Source of the DNA: Flavobacterium sp.
GTDB taxonomy: Bacteria; Bacteroidota; Bacteroidia; Flavobacteriales; Flavobacteriaceae
DNA length: 64,000 nucleotides
Direction: 5' to 3'
NCBI GenBank assembly: GCA_030153045.1
Contig: JASLID010000010.1
Coordinates: 1-64,000 of the forward strand
In this document: one piece after another, positions 9,216 to 18,902 of the stretch
Position numbering within the stretch: position 1 is the first letter of the stretch
Layout: each line of letters begins with the position of its first letter
Made by a program: the position numbers and the translations under genes
Notes under the pieces: model-generated
Databases searched by the model: none
What the model was told of the DNA's origin: nothing
The model's input: the letters and a program-made list of their open reading frames with translations, nothing else

Positions 9216-9527
9216 AGTTTATTTACTCCATTCTTGATTGAAGAAAATAACTAAAATTTGATTGTTCAATTATTTGATGCCTTTACATAAAAACGAATAT
9301 TGAATATCGCTTTTATTTATATAAATTTGACCCGATTTCTAATTCCTTGAAGAAGGAAATTTATTTACCTTAAAATTATCTTTTTTTTTATAATTTCTCA
9401 GTTTATACTTTCACAAGAAAACAAAATAGAAATGTAAATTATAAGGCTGAGATTGTAGATTATCCAAAAGAACTACTAATACTGAAAATGGGATTTTTCA
9501 GAAATATAAAAAGTTATAAAAAATACG
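9216..9527 (+). other. AT-rich intergenic region
   Basis: This 312-base spacer has no gene that I can support. It contains a TAAATTTG -7-like box (9322-9329), too far from the next gene to assign with confidence. It also contains a 21-base stretch (9428-9448) identical to a piece of the TonB receptor gene at 36928-36948. A reading frame without a start codon crosses 9374-9560, but its peptide is not recognisable. Confidence 0.5.
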
Positions 9528-11387
9528 ATGAAAAAAACACTACTATTTTTAATTTTTAGTTTAGTCACTATAAATATTTACGCACAATCTACTTGCGCAA
9601 CAGCAGAGGTTTTTTGTGCTTCAGACCCAACAAGCTCATCTTTAATATTTCCAAATTCAACAGATAGTTCAGGAGGACCTATTGCTTGTTTGGGTTCTAC
9701 TCCTAACCCTAAATGGTTTTATTTTAAAGTAAGCCAAACTGGCGATTTAATCTTTGAAATTATTCAAAACACTGCTTTCAATGTCGCAGGTGATGCCATA
9801 GGAACTCAACTTGATGTCGATTTTGCAGTTTGGGGCCCTTTTCAATCTGCTTCAGACAACTGCGGTAATATTAATAATACGGGTTGTCCTGAGAGTTGTC
9901 CTAGTAATACAACTAATCCAGGTGCTTATCCAATACCATTCCCAAGCAATTTAGTAGATTGTAGTTATTCCGCCTCTTCTGTAGAACAAATGAAAATAAA
10001 TGGCGCTAATGCAGGAGAATATTATCTTGCCATTATTACTAATTATAGCGGGCAACCTGGGTTTATAAAACTGGAACAAACAACGCTCTTTTCACCAGCT
10101 AATGGCTCTACTGATTGCGATATTGTTTGTGGTATTTCTTTAGGTTCAGATCGTGATGAATGTGAAGGGACTCCAATAGATATTACTACAACCTTTGCAT
10201 CAACACCAACTTCAGGAACACCTTCTTTTCAATGGTTTTTCAATGGTGTGCTACAACCTGCATACAATAATATGCAAACAATAACTGTAAATCAGGCAGG
10301 AACTTGGTCTGTAAAAACCACTAGACCTGGTGGATGTTATGAAGTTACAGATAGTATAGTACTTACTTACTTTCCGACGCCCGCTGTAACACAACCTTCG
10401 GATATTGTTCTGTGTACAAGTTCGCCAGCGCCTTATATATTTTCAATAAATAAAGACAGTGAAATTTTAGGTGGTCTTCCTGCTTCAGATTATACAATTA
10501 CATATTACACATCTCAATCAGATGCAGAAAATGGCACATCAAATAATATTCCTTTTACAAATTTAACTAATTACTCTATCTCATCTTCACCAGTTAGGAT
10601 TTTCGTTAGAATTGAAGATAACAATACGGGTTGTGTAACCACTAGATCTTTTGATTTAATTGTAACAGCAGCGCCTGCCGGAACATTTACTTATTCAGGC
10701 AATCCATATACATCAGACATGACTACGGCCCAAGCCATAACGCCTACTGGGCTAGTATCTGGTGGTGTTTTTACTTCAATCCCATCGGGCTTGAGTATAA
10801 ACTCTACTACTGGAGAAATCATTCCTAGTACTAGTACACCCGGAACTTATACAGTAAATTATGATGTTGTTGCATCAGCTTCTTGTCCAGCTTTTAATAC
10901 CAATACAACAGTTGCAGTAGAAACTATGCCAGTTGATGATGTAATACAAAATTCAGGAGTATTAAGTGCCGTACAGTCTGGAGCCACTTACAAATGGTAT
11001 CTGTGTCCTGATACATTACTTTCTGGGGAAACAAACCAGAGTTATACACCAACGGTTATTGGTGATTATAAAGTGGTTGTCACACTTGGGAATTTTACGG
11101 TTACTTCTGTTTGTGTCACGGTTGCTACTTTGAGCAATTCTGAGTTTCAATTGAATTCAAAATTCAGGTTATATCCTAATCCAAATAGAGGTCTTTTGAA
11201 TATTGACTCTGAAGTTGATGGTGAGATTTTAATTCTTAATCAATTAGGGCAGGTTCTTAAAAAAATTACTGTAAAAGCAAATGCTGCAAATAGCATTAAT
11301 ATAGATGAATTATCTGAAGGAATCTATTTTGTAAAAGGAACTAATAAAATGAATATTAGCGAACAAAAATTAATAATTAAAAAATAA
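9528..11387 (+). CDS. Secreted Ig-like surface protein with T9SS sorting domain
   Basis: This is an exported protein of 619 residues with a signal peptide at 1-20 ending NIYAQ. The N-terminal domain is rich in cysteine and aromatic residues (KWFYFKVSQTGDLIFEI, DVDFAVWGPF), a pattern seen in many Bacteroidetes cell-surface proteins with adhesin-like or gliding-associated domains. Ig-like repeats follow, including SFQWFFNGVLQP and YKWYLCPD. The C-terminus (FRLYPNPNRGLLNI to the final KLIIKK) is a T9SS type A sorting domain. No catalytic motif is visible. It is likely a surface or secreted binding protein of unknown ligand. It stands alone, ended by its own terminator. Confidence 0.85.
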   Translation: MKKTLLFLIFSLVTINIYAQSTCATAEVFCASDPTSSSLIFPNSTDSSGGPIACLGSTPNPKWFYFKVSQTGDLIFEIIQNTAFNVAGDAIGTQLDVDFAVWGPFQSASDNCGNINNTGCPESCPSNTTNPGAYPIPFPSNLVDCSYSASSVEQMKINGANAGEYYLAIITNYSGQPGFIKLEQTTLFSPANGSTDCDIVCGISLGSDRDECEGTPIDITTTFASTPTSGTPSFQWFFNGVLQPAYNNMQTITVNQAGTWSVKTTRPGGCYEVTDSIVLTYFPTPAVTQPSDIVLCTSSPAPYIFSINKDSEILGGLPASDYTITYYTSQSDAENGTSNNIPFTNLTNYSISSSPVRIFVRIEDNNTGCVTTRSFDLIVTAAPAGTFTYSGNPYTSDMTTAQAITPTGLVSGGVFTSIPSGLSINSTTGEIIPSTSTPGTYTVNYDVVASASCPAFNTNTTVAVETMPVDDVIQNSGVLSAVQSGATYKWYLCPDTLLSGETNQSYTPTVIGDYKVVVTLGNFTVTSVCVTVATLSNSEFQLNSKFRLYPNPNRGLLNIDSEVDGEILILNQLGQVLKKITVKANAANSINIDELSEGIYFVKGTNKMNISEQKLIIKK

Positions 11388-11408
11388 TTTTTTAATTAAA
11401 TAGGATTT

Positions 11409-11442
11409 AAAGGTTGTCTATAAAAGACAGCCTTTATTTTTT
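11409..11442 (+). terminator. Terminator of the 9528 gene
   Basis: Stem AAAGGTTGTCT / AGACAGCCTTT (one G-T pair) and T-rich tail, 22 bases past the stop codon. Confidence 0.75.
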
Positions 11443-11514
11443 TAAATTATATTGATTTTATAGTGAATCAAAAAAAATGATTAATAGGATACACTTTCTT
11501 CCTCTAAATAAGGC

Positions 11515-11841
11515 CTAACTTTCTGGAGCCAATTCTATTTCCAACCCATCAATTTCTTGCGTAATATTAATTTGGCAACCCAAACGACTGTTGTCTTTTA
11601 CATTAAACGCTTCCCAAAGCATGGCATCTTCATCATCTCCTTTTTCAGGCAAAGCCACATCATTGAGGACATAACACTGACAAGAAGCGCACATGGCCAT
11701 ACCCCCGCAGATTCCGATAGTTCCTTCAGGCGCAAGTTCATACATGCGAACCACCTCCATAATATTCATATTCATGTCTGTGGGTGCCTGCACTTCATGA
11801 GTCACACCTTCGCGATCAGTAATTTTTATAGAAACGTCCAT
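11515..11841 (-). CDS. 2Fe-2S ferredoxin, adrenodoxin type
   Basis: This small soluble electron carrier of 108 residues has the plant/vertebrate-type cluster ligands C45-x5-C51-x2-C54 and C89. The first three are in GICGGMAMCASCQCYV and the last in SRLGCQINIT. The spacing and acidic surface (KGDDEDAMLWEAF) point to the adrenodoxin/Fdx subgroup, used for Fe-S cluster assembly or as a partner of redox enzymes. The true partner is not adjacent. A -7 box lies upstream. It is encoded divergently from the neighbouring tRNA-Ala, and no terminator hairpin separates its 3' end from the preceding gene's. Confidence 0.9.
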   Translation of the reverse strand: MDVSIKITDREGVTHEVQAPTDMNMNIMEVVRMYELAPEGTIGICGGMAMCASCQCYVLNDVALPEKGDDEDAMLWEAFNVKDNSRLGCQINITQEIDGLEIELAPES

Positions 11842-11859
11842 TTTTTTAAAGCATTTTTA

Positions 11860-11867
11860 CAAAAGTA
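11860..11867 (-). promoter_or_regulatory. -7 box of the ferredoxin gene
   Basis: Minus-strand TACTTTTG fits TAnnTTTG and lies 18 bases before the ATG. Confidence 0.5.
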
Positions 11868-11907
11868 TAAATTATTCAATAAAAAGATTATATTTGGCAA
11901 TCATTTT

Positions 11908-11981
11908 GGGGGATTAGCTCATTTGGCTAGAGCGCTTGCCTGGCAGGCAAGAGGTGACCGGTTCGAATCCGGTATTCTCCA
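11908..11981 (+). tRNA. tRNA-Ala (anticodon GGC)
   Basis: This is a complete 74-base cloverleaf. The acceptor GGGGGAT pairs with ATTCTCC and includes the G3-U70 wobble that marks alanine tRNAs. The D arm is GCTC/GAGC, the anticodon arm CTTGC-CTGGCAG-GCAAG gives GGC, and the T arm is ACCGG-TTCGAAT-CCGGT. The discriminator is A and CCA is not encoded. A terminator follows about 30 bases later. Confidence 0.95.
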
Positions 11982-12010
11982 CTAAACAACCAAAAACCAA
12001 ACCAAACGAA

Positions 12011-12041
12011 AACGCCTCAAAATTAATTTTTTGAGGCGTTC
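12011..12041. terminator. Bidirectional terminator between tRNA-Ala and the RND efflux operon
   Basis: AACGCCTCAAAA / TTTTTTGAGGCGTT hairpin, serving the tRNA on the plus strand and the end of the convergent efflux operon on the minus strand. Confidence 0.8.
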
Positions 12042-12061
12042 TTTATTTTATCTAAGGTTTT

Positions 12062-15000
12062 TTATTCTTTTATAGACTCTATTTGAGCGCTATTTCTTCT
12101 GTCACGCAACCAGTATTTTACTCGTTTTACCAAGTAGAACATAACCGGTACCATCACTAAGGTTAGCACTGTGGCATAGGTTAATCCGAAGATAATCGTC
12201 CATGCTAATGGTCCCCAGAAAATTACGTTATCTCCTCCAAGGAATAAGTGTGGATTTAAATCGGTAATTAATCCGAAGAAGTCAAAGTTTAATCCAATAG
12301 CCAAAGGAATTAATCCTAGAACAGCGGTCAAAGCTGTTAATAATACCGGACGTAAACGAGATTTTCCAGATTCGATGATTACTTCTTTTATTTCTTCTAA
12401 AGTTAAATCATCGTGGCTTTCTAATTTATTATCAGCTACTTTTTTATCCAATAACAATACGAAGAAATCCATTAATACAATTCCGTTCTTCACCACAATT
12501 CCGGCAAGTGAGATAATTCCCATCATGGTCATTAAGATCACAAAGTCCATATTGGCGATGACATAGCCGTAAAACACTCCACTAAAACTCAATAATACTG
12601 TAAATAAGATAACCAGAGTTTTTGAAACCGAATTAAACTGCAATACTATAATGATCATAATTCCGGCAAGAGCTAAGAAAAGAGCATACATCAGGAAGCT
12701 TTGATTTTTTCCTTGTTCTTCCTGTACTCCGGAGAATGAATACGTTACACTTCTTGGCAACTCATATCCTTTCAGACTGGCTTCAATTTGCTTTGTAATC
12801 TCATCCCCATTATAACCTGTCAGGACGTTTGAATAAACCGTCATGATACGTTTGTGGTTCTTTCTCTTGATTTGATTGTAAGTGCTTGTTTTCTCTGTTT
12901 GAGAAACTGCAGAAATAGGCACTTGCATCATTTGTCCGTTGTTCTGATTTCTGAATGTTAGCGATTGATTGAACAATACATTCTCATTCTTGCGCTGATC
13001 TTCCTGCATACGCATGGTAATATTGTAATCGTCATCTCCTTCTTTATACGTAGAAATTTCTTGACCATACACCGAACGACGTAAATTGAATCCAACCTGA
13101 CCAGTTGAAACACCTAAGCTTCCTGCACTTACTCTATCAACCTTTACTTCAAGTTCCGGACTTTCTTTATTTACATCGACACTCAAACGCTCAATTCCCG
13201 GAATGTTTTTAGAGTTGATAAAAGCAATCATTTTATCTGCTTCTTTCAACATCTCATCATAATCAATTCCTGTTAACTGAACACTAATTGGATATCCGGC
13301 TGGCGGTCCGTTAGATTCTTTTTCAACCGTAACAATCGCTCCGGCAATTCCTTTTACTTTTCCTCTAATTTCTTCTAAAACATCTAAGGTATTGATTCCT
13401 CTTCTGAATTTAAACTCAGCGAAATTTACCGTTACTTTTCCTTTAAAAGGTGTTTCGGAAGCAGAACCTGCATCCACATTTGGATTTCCTGCACCAACCC
13501 CAACTTGAGAAACGATCGATTCGGCAAGGAAGTTTTTATTCGTTTTTGGATCTATATATTTGTTTAAAATAGAAATAACCTGTTTTTCGACAAAAAGTGT
13601 GGCCTGATTGGTTTTTTTGATGTCGGTTCCTTGAGGATATTCGATATAGGTAATAACCTGATTTGGAATATTATCAGGGAAAAACAATACTTTTCTAGGA
13701 AAAATACTTAATAGAACGAAAGAGAAAAACAACATGCCTATAATTCCTGCCAAAGCCATCCAAGCTCTTTTTCCAGTAAGAATTTTTGCCAAAAAGCTTT
13801 TGTATTTATTTTCCATTTTTGGAAAAAAGTTGTGCTGAAAGTCTTGTGTCCATTGGTACAACTTTAGTTTATACAACCACATTAACCCCATTGATATGAT
13901 GGCCAAATGTCCAATAGCTCTTGCTGCTTTAGAATCGTAAATATTTCCAATTAATACAAATATAACCGCAACAATTGTAAATATAATAGAATAGAGTTTC
14001 GCTGATTTTTTAGACACATTTCTATCCTCTGTATCCATAGAACCTCCTGTCATGGCAGCGTTGACTACCATCGCCACAAATAAAGATGCTGATAAAGTTA
14101 CGGTTAACGTGATTGGGAAATATTTCATGAATTTACCCATGGTTCCAGGCCATAACAAGAACGGTAAAAATGCCATTAAAGTAGTAGCTGTAGAAGAAAT
14201 TACAGGCCAAGCGATTTCGCCAATACCAATTTTCGAGGCATGCACTCGATCCATCCCTTTTCGCATATTGGCAAATACGTTATCGACTACCACAATACCA
14301 TCATCCACTAGCATTCCTAATCCCATTACCAATCCGAAAAGCACCATCGTGTTTAAGGTCAACCCAAAAGCCGAAAGAATACTAAATGCCATTAACATAG
14401 ACAACGGAATCGCGGCTCCTACGAACAATGAGTTTCGCAATCCCATGGTAAACATCAATACAATCATTACCAGTACGATACCAAAAATGATGTGGTTAGA
14501 CAATTCGTCTACTTGGTGTTCTACACGAGAAGATTGATCGTTAGTTAATTCGATTTTTAAGTTCGAAGGAAGATAAGACGCTTTTGCTTCTTCAATTTTT
14601 TCTTTTACTTGTTCAATGGCTGAAATCATGTTTGTATTGGAACGTTTTTTCACGCTAAGCATGACTACTTCTGTTCCTTTTTCACGAGCATAAGTTGTTT
14701 TTTCTTTTTCTTTAAAACTAACAACGGCAATGTCTTTCAGGTAAACTGTTCCGCCATAAGACTTCACAATAACATTTTCCAGCTCTTTAGGGTCTTTAAT
14801 TTCACCTACAATTCTAATGTTATTTCTAGAACCTTGTGAGATTAAATTTCCGCCAGAAAGGGTCATATTTTCATACTTCACTGCATTTTGAATTTCGTCA
14901 AACGAAACTTGAGCTGCTGTCATTTTGAAAATGTCTACCGCAATTTCAACTTCTTTATCATCGACACCTAAAATGTCAACTTTTTTAACTTCCGAAATTT

Positions 15001-15535
15001 CTTCAATATCATCTTGAAGTTGTTCACCGTATTTTTTTAATTGTTGGGTCGTGTAGTTTCCTTGCAGATTGATATTTAAAATAGGCACTTCTTCCGAAAT
15101 ATTCAATTCAAAAGCGTTGGGCTCTACTTTACTTCCGTTGTCTAGATTCGGCCAATCGGTATCGGCTTTTACGATGTCAACCTTATCCTTGACCTTGGTT
15201 TTAGCATCTTCAATAGTTACTTTATCCCCAAACTCTACGATGATCATTCCATAATCCTGAAAAGAACTAGAGGTGATTTTTTCGACACCAGAAATATTTT
15301 TAATTTCTTTTTCGAGTGGCTTTATGATTAGTTTTTCAACGTCTTCGGCCGAATTTCCAGGAAAAACAGAAGAGATGTATATTTTATTTTCGATGATTTC
15401 CGGAAAATCCTCACGTGGCATAGTGATGTAGGCAATAACTCCAGTAATCACAATTAGTAATGTCAGGATATATACTGTGACACGGTTGTCTACAGCCCAG
15501 CTTGATATGCTAAATTCTTTACTTTGATGACTCAT
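12062..15535 (-). CDS. RND efflux transporter, inner-membrane pump subunit
   Basis: This 1157-residue proton-driven pump is of the AcrB/CusA superfamily. A first transmembrane helix (VTVYILTLLIVITGVIAY, about 18-36) is followed by a large periplasmic loop, a helix block with the proton-relay region GLVMGLGMLVDDGIVVVDNV, a second periplasmic loop and a second helix block (FNSVSKTLVILFTVLLSFSG, then GIVVKNGIVLMDF). The paired aspartates of the DDGIVVVDN motif fit drug-efflux HAE1-type pumps. It exports its substrate together with the adaptor and outer-membrane channel encoded just upstream, and it is the last gene of the operon. The gap to the adaptor gene is about 117 bases. Substrate cannot be deduced; drugs, bile-like detergents or endogenous toxins are all possible. 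Confidence 0.93.
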   Translation of the reverse strand: MSHQSKEFSISSWAVDNRVTVYILTLLIVITGVIAYITMPREDFPEIIENKIYISSVFPGNSAEDVEKLIIKPLEKEIKNISGVEKITSSSFQDYGMIIVEFGDKVTIEDAKTKVKDKVDIVKADTDWPNLDNGSKVEPNAFELNISEEVPILNINLQGNYTTQQLKKYGEQLQDDIEEISEVKKVDILGVDDKEVEIAVDIFKMTAAQVSFDEIQNAVKYENMTLSGGNLISQGSRNNIRIVGEIKDPKELENVIVKSYGGTVYLKDIAVVSFKEKEKTTYAREKGTEVVMLSVKKRSNTNMISAIEQVKEKIEEAKASYLPSNLKIELTNDQSSRVEHQVDELSNHIIFGIVLVMIVLMFTMGLRNSLFVGAAIPLSMLMAFSILSAFGLTLNTMVLFGLVMGLGMLVDDGIVVVDNVFANMRKGMDRVHASKIGIGEIAWPVISSTATTLMAFLPFLLWPGTMGKFMKYFPITLTVTLSASLFVAMVVNAAMTGGSMDTEDRNVSKKSAKLYSIIFTIVAVIFVLIGNIYDSKAARAIGHLAIISMGLMWLYKLKLYQWTQDFQHNFFPKMENKYKSFLAKILTGKRAWMALAGIIGMLFFSFVLLSIFPRKVLFFPDNIPNQVITYIEYPQGTDIKKTNQATLFVEKQVISILNKYIDPKTNKNFLAESIVSQVGVGAGNPNVDAGSASETPFKGKVTVNFAEFKFRRGINTLDVLEEIRGKVKGIAGAIVTVEKESNGPPAGYPISVQLTGIDYDEMLKEADKMIAFINSKNIPGIERLSVDVNKESPELEVKVDRVSAGSLGVSTGQVGFNLRRSVYGQEISTYKEGDDDYNITMRMQEDQRKNENVLFNQSLTFRNQNNGQMMQVPISAVSQTEKTSTYNQIKRKNHKRIMTVYSNVLTGYNGDEITKQIEASLKGYELPRSVTYSFSGVQEEQGKNQSFLMYALFLALAGIMIIIVLQFNSVSKTLVILFTVLLSFSGVFYGYVIANMDFVILMTMMGIISLAGIVVKNGIVLMDFFVLLLDKKVADNKLESHDDLTLEEIKEVIIESGKSRLRPVLLTALTAVLGLIPLAIGLNFDFFGLITDLNPHLFLGGDNVIFWGPLAWTIIFGLTYATVLTLVMVPVMFYLVKRVKYWLRDRRNSAQIESIKE

Positions 15536-15652
15536 TTGATAGCTTTTATGATTAAAAAGTTGAAAAAAGAAAGGTTAGTTTACGGATGATTAAGATTTAG
15601 GACCAACAAAATTCTTGTGTGTTCAAACCACTAACCTTTTCTGTTTCAAAAT

Positions 15653-16795
15653 TTAAAATGTTAATTTCATTCCTTCAGAAATAGTATTGGCACCTTCAGT
15701 TACAATGATATCATTAGCAGCAATTCCACTAACTATTTCGGTAACATTATCTGATGATTTACCAATTTTAACCACTGCTTTTTTAGCAGCTCCGGTTTTT
15801 CCATTAACATTCGTTACTGTGAAAATAAATTTATTTCCATTAGCATCTTCCTGAATCACATTGGTTGGAACTACAAGCGCATTTTTAGCTGTATAATCGA
15901 TGATTTTAAGTTTTGCCACTTGGTTTGGACGCAATAAGTTTTCTGGATTTGGCACACTAACTTCGATACCAAAACTTCTGTTATTTGGGTTAACATAGTT
16001 CCCTACTTGTCTCACTTTCCCTTTGTATGTTTTTCCAATAGAAGTAATTAAAGCATCAACCGTCGTTCCTACTTTTAATTTTCCAATATAGGTTTCAGGT
16101 ACTGATGTGCTAACGAACATGTCGCTTAAATTAACAATACGCATTAATCCTTGTGGACTTGGCGCCACAACTTGTCCTCTTTCAACAAAAACCTCATCAA
16201 TTACACCTGAAAATGGAGCTTTGATGATTGTTTTAGCAATTTGAGCTCTCATTTGTCCTAATGATTTTTGCAAGCTTGTCATTTGTGTTTGCGCTTGTAA
16301 GTATTGAATTTCAGAACCAATTTTTTGATCCCATAATCTTTTTTGTCTTTCGAAAGTGGTTTTAGCCAATTCGTATTGTGTTTGAATTTGTGCCAATTGT
16401 TGACTCATTCCAGCATCGTCAACACGACCTAAAACTTGTCCTTTTGCCACTCTTTGTCCAGCTTTTGCGTTTAACGAAACTAATGCTCCAGAAAATTCAG
16501 GTTGAATTAGAATGTTTTCTTTGGTATCCACATTTCCTTGAATTTCTAAATAATGATTAAAAACAGTGTCTTTTACAACCATTGTTTCCACTAACGCTTC
16601 GTCTGTTTTTTTATCTAAAGAAGCTAAAGCTTCATCAATTTTTGTCAAATCGGCTTGAAGTGCAGCTCTTTTAGTTTTAAGCTCTGTTAAGTTTTTTGTT
16701 TCTATTAACTTATCAATATTAGATGAGTTTTCTTTGCTTCCGCAAGAGAAAAGTAGTATTGAAAGTGATGCGATTAAAAATATCTTCGATTTCAT
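15653..16795 (-). CDS. RND efflux periplasmic adaptor (membrane fusion) lipoprotein
   Basis: This 380-residue HlyD/AcrA-type adaptor links the inner-membrane pump to the TolC channel. I start it at the ATG ending at 16795. That gives a lipoprotein signal (MKSKIFLIASLSILLFSC, lipobox LFSC) and leaves 13 bases after the tolC stop, whereas an earlier in-frame ATG (ending 16837) would overlap tolC and hide the lipobox. Next come a coiled-coil region (about 30-65) and the split lipoyl-like halves, ENILIQPEFSGALVSLNAKAGQRVAKGQVLGRV and IIKAPFSGVIDEVFVERGQVV. These flank the helical hairpin and precede the beta-barrel domain. The protein is anchored in the periplasm by its N-terminal lipid. Confidence 0.92.
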   Translation of the reverse strand: MKSKIFLIASLSILLFSCGSKENSSNIDKLIETKNLTELKTKRAALQADLTKIDEALASLDKKTDEALVETMVVKDTVFNHYLEIQGNVDTKENILIQPEFSGALVSLNAKAGQRVAKGQVLGRVDDAGMSQQLAQIQTQYELAKTTFERQKRLWDQKIGSEIQYLQAQTQMTSLQKSLGQMRAQIAKTIIKAPFSGVIDEVFVERGQVVAPSPQGLMRIVNLSDMFVSTSVPETYIGKLKVGTTVDALITSIGKTYKGKVRQVGNYVNPNNRSFGIEVSVPNPENLLRPNQVAKLKIIDYTAKNALVVPTNVIQEDANGNKFIFTVTNVNGKTGAAKKAVVKIGKSSDNVTEIVSGIAANDIIVTEGANTISEGMKLTF

Positions 16796-16808
16796 TATAT
16801 ATAGATGT

Positions 16809-18155
16809 TTAGTTAGATTTATTTGTGATTTTTTCAAGAGCCGCTCTTTTGTTAATTACATCAATCATTGATTGTAAATAACTTTGTTGCGATGCGTATA
16901 ATTGTCTTTGCGCTTCGGTAAATTCGAAACTGGTCGACAAACCCTCTTTAAATTTTATTTGTTGTTTTTTCTCGATTCTTTCGGCTAAATTCAAGTTGCT
17001 TTTTGCCGAAGCATATTCTTCGATACTGAATTCGAAATCGCTTTTGGCTTTTTCAAATTGCAATTTCAATTTTTGCTCGGTTTCGGTGAGTTGTGTTTGC
17101 GATTGTTCATAGGCAATTTTAGCCTGTTGGGTTCTGGCAGTTCTTCCTAAACTTGAAAAAATAGGCACTTTTAAGCTCACACCCATATTGGCAAAATTAT
17201 TCCATTTTTGGTCAGTTGAAAGAAAGCTAAACTCATTTGAAAAAGCATTATATCCAAAATTCACAGCTGCTCCAAGTGATGGTAAAGCTTTGCTTTTTTC
17301 TAATTTTAATAATAATCGTTTCTGATTGCTTAAGTTAGAAACTATTTGGTAATCAATTGAATTCTGAACATTAAATTCGGAATCAGTAATTGCAAGAGCC
17401 AAATTGTTTTGTGCTAAAGTGTCTAGATTATCTGTCAACAAAAGCTCATCGTTAATTTCAATTCCTAAGTTTATTTTAAGGAATTTCAATCCAATTTCTC
17501 TCAATCGCTTTACATTGTTTAAATTGCTTTTAACCGAAGCTAAAGTAATGGCGATTTGCTCTACAGTTTCTTCTTCACCTAAACCATTTTTATAGACTTG
17601 GTTTACGTCGTTATATGTTTTTTCAAGAATAGTTTGATTGCTTTGTAAAACTTTGATGCTTTCTTCGGCTAAAAGAACATTTCCGTAGGAAGTGGTCACC
17701 ATTTCTCTGATTTCGGAATCTGTTTTTTTCTTTGAATTTTCAAAATATTGCAAATACGCTTTAGAAGATTGTAGTCCAACTAAATAAGAACCGTCAAAAA
17801 TTAACTGACTTAAAGTAGCTGTTGCAATTGCAGTGTGTTTTGTTCCAAAGGCTATGGTGAAAACCTCTCCCGAAGGTCCGCCAAAATTACCACCCCCAGT
17901 AACACCTTGTTGTGTGTAGGCAAAATTGTTTAGGTAATCAACGCCTCCATTAATTTGCGGCAAACCCATTGTTGTGGTTTCCCATTTTTTCTTCTTGGCA
18001 GCCTCAATATCCTTTCCTGCATTAATAGCCGAATAGTTATATTGTAGTGCATGATCGATAGCTTGTTTCAAACTATACGAATAATTTTGTTTGGCATCTT
18101 GCCCCTTTACTTGTAAAAAGAAAATGAACGTGATTAAGATGAATATTTGTCTCAT
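16809..18155 (-). CDS. TolC-family outer-membrane efflux channel
   Basis: This 448-residue outer membrane efflux protein has a signal peptide ending VKGQ at about residue 18. Two OEP repeats of long amphipathic helices follow: first YSYSLKQAIDHALQYNYSAI and a DSEIREMVTTSYGNVLLAEESI region, then LEKSKALPSLGAAVNFGYN and the C-terminal KFEKAKSDFEF/ LATNY-like helices. It forms the trimeric exit duct for the pump encoded two genes downstream. It lies 10 bases after the tetR stop and 13 bases before the adaptor start, so transcription is certainly shared. Confidence 0.92.
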   Translation of the reverse strand: MRQIFILITFIFFLQVKGQDAKQNYSYSLKQAIDHALQYNYSAINAGKDIEAAKKKKWETTTMGLPQINGGVDYLNNFAYTQQGVTGGGNFGGPSGEVFTIAFGTKHTAIATATLSQLIFDGSYLVGLQSSKAYLQYFENSKKKTDSEIREMVTTSYGNVLLAEESIKVLQSNQTILEKTYNDVNQVYKNGLGEEETVEQIAITLASVKSNLNNVKRLREIGLKFLKINLGIEINDELLLTDNLDTLAQNNLALAITDSEFNVQNSIDYQIVSNLSNQKRLLLKLEKSKALPSLGAAVNFGYNAFSNEFSFLSTDQKWNNFANMGVSLKVPIFSSLGRTARTQQAKIAYEQSQTQLTETEQKLKLQFEKAKSDFEFSIEEYASAKSNLNLAERIEKKQQIKFKEGLSTSFEFTEAQRQLYASQQSYLQSMIDVINKRAALEKITNKSN

Positions 18156-18165
18156 TGATTGATGG

Positions 18166-18762
18166 TTATATATTAGGATTTTGTAAATGTTTCTCTAGTT
18201 CTTTTATTCCTTTTGGTGTAGCAATGGCTCTAGTATGATATTCTAAAGCATCTAATTCTAATTTTTGTGCTTCTTTTTCGGAAACGGTATTTTCATTAAT
18301 ACTAAAAATCAAGATGTAGTAAAATTTAATGATGGTTTCAATATCGAGATTCTCTCTGTACAAACCTTGAGCAATCCCTTTTTCGATGTTTTGTCGAAAA
18401 CATTTGTTGCATTCATCAATTTCCCGCGACATTACTTTTTGATGAATTTCCGGATAATGTTTTTTTAATTGATATATCGGCGATGTTTCGTAGGATTTGA
18501 ACATTTCCTTAAACATGATTCTGATTTCAAAATTCTCTTCAATTGCATTGTAATTTTTTTCGACAATGCTATCAATAATTTGATGAACTTGATTGTGAAT
18601 CATTTCTGTTGATTCTTCAACCAACACTTCTTTATTACAGAAATACTTGTAAATCGTTTTTTTAGAAATACACATTTCTCCCGCTATATCATCCATAGTA
18701 ATGCTTTTAAAACCAAGTTTTAAAAACATATCGCTTGCTCTAGCTATAATTTTCTCTTTCAT
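18166..18762 (-). CDS. TetR/AcrR-family repressor of the efflux operon
   Basis: This 198-residue regulator is the first gene of the tetR-tolC-adaptor-RND operon. I start it at the ATG ending at 18762 (MKEKIIARASDMF), because the longer reading frame would begin inside the -7 box. The N-terminal helix-turn-helix is clear: FKSITMDDIAGEMCISKKTIYKYFCNKEVLVEE (about 17-48). The C-terminal ligand domain is variable, as usual. A palindrome, GGAAACT-N14-AGTTTCC, overlaps its own promoter 32 bases upstream. A near-identical copy stands before the neighbouring hydrolase gene. I infer that it represses both units and is released by an efflux substrate. The operator assignment is inference; the family call is firm. 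Confidence 0.92.
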   Translation of the reverse strand: MKEKIIARASDMFLKLGFKSITMDDIAGEMCISKKTIYKYFCNKEVLVEESTEMIHNQVHQIIDSIVEKNYNAIEENFEIRIMFKEMFKSYETSPIYQLKKHYPEIHQKVMSREIDECNKCFRQNIEKGIAQGLYRENLDIETIIKFYYILIFSINENTVSEKEAQKLELDALEYHTRAIATPKGIKELEKHLQNPNI

Positions 18763-18793
18763 TTTATGTTGAATTTCGCTGCAAATATAAAAA

Positions 18794-18821
18794 GGAAACT
18801 TTAAACACAAAAATAGTTTCC
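18794..18821 (-). promoter_or_regulatory. Palindromic operator overlapping the tetR-efflux promoter
   Basis: Half-sites GGAAACT (18794-18800) and AGTTTCC (18815-18821) are separated by 14 bases. On the minus strand the -7 box TATTTTTG (18815-18808) lies inside the palindrome, so a bound dimer would block RNA polymerase. The flanks also match the second copy at 20041-20068. Confidence 0.75.
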
Positions 18822-18902
18822 TCTGTTTTCACATTTTATTAACATCTGTGTTAAGTCATTTGTTTTCAGGTGATTTGACAGATGCGTCTGTTTTATTGTG
18901 AT

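Noticed and set aside
14052..14537. Long open frame on the plus strand opposite the RND pump gene
   Set aside because: It is the antisense shadow of a strongly supported membrane pump gene and has no protein-like family pattern. The same applies to the 172-residue frame opposite sucB (26633-27151).
18763..18810. Longer tetR start, and similar TTG or early starts for the protease at 4801, sucA, ribF and the regulator at 32534
   Set aside because: For tetR, the 4801 protease and ribF the early codon is the TTG supplied by the TTTG of the promoter -7 box; for sucA it directly abuts that box. These starts would put the promoter or leader inside the coding region, while an ATG or GTG giving the expected N-terminus lies downstream. 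The 32534 gene simply has a better ATG.
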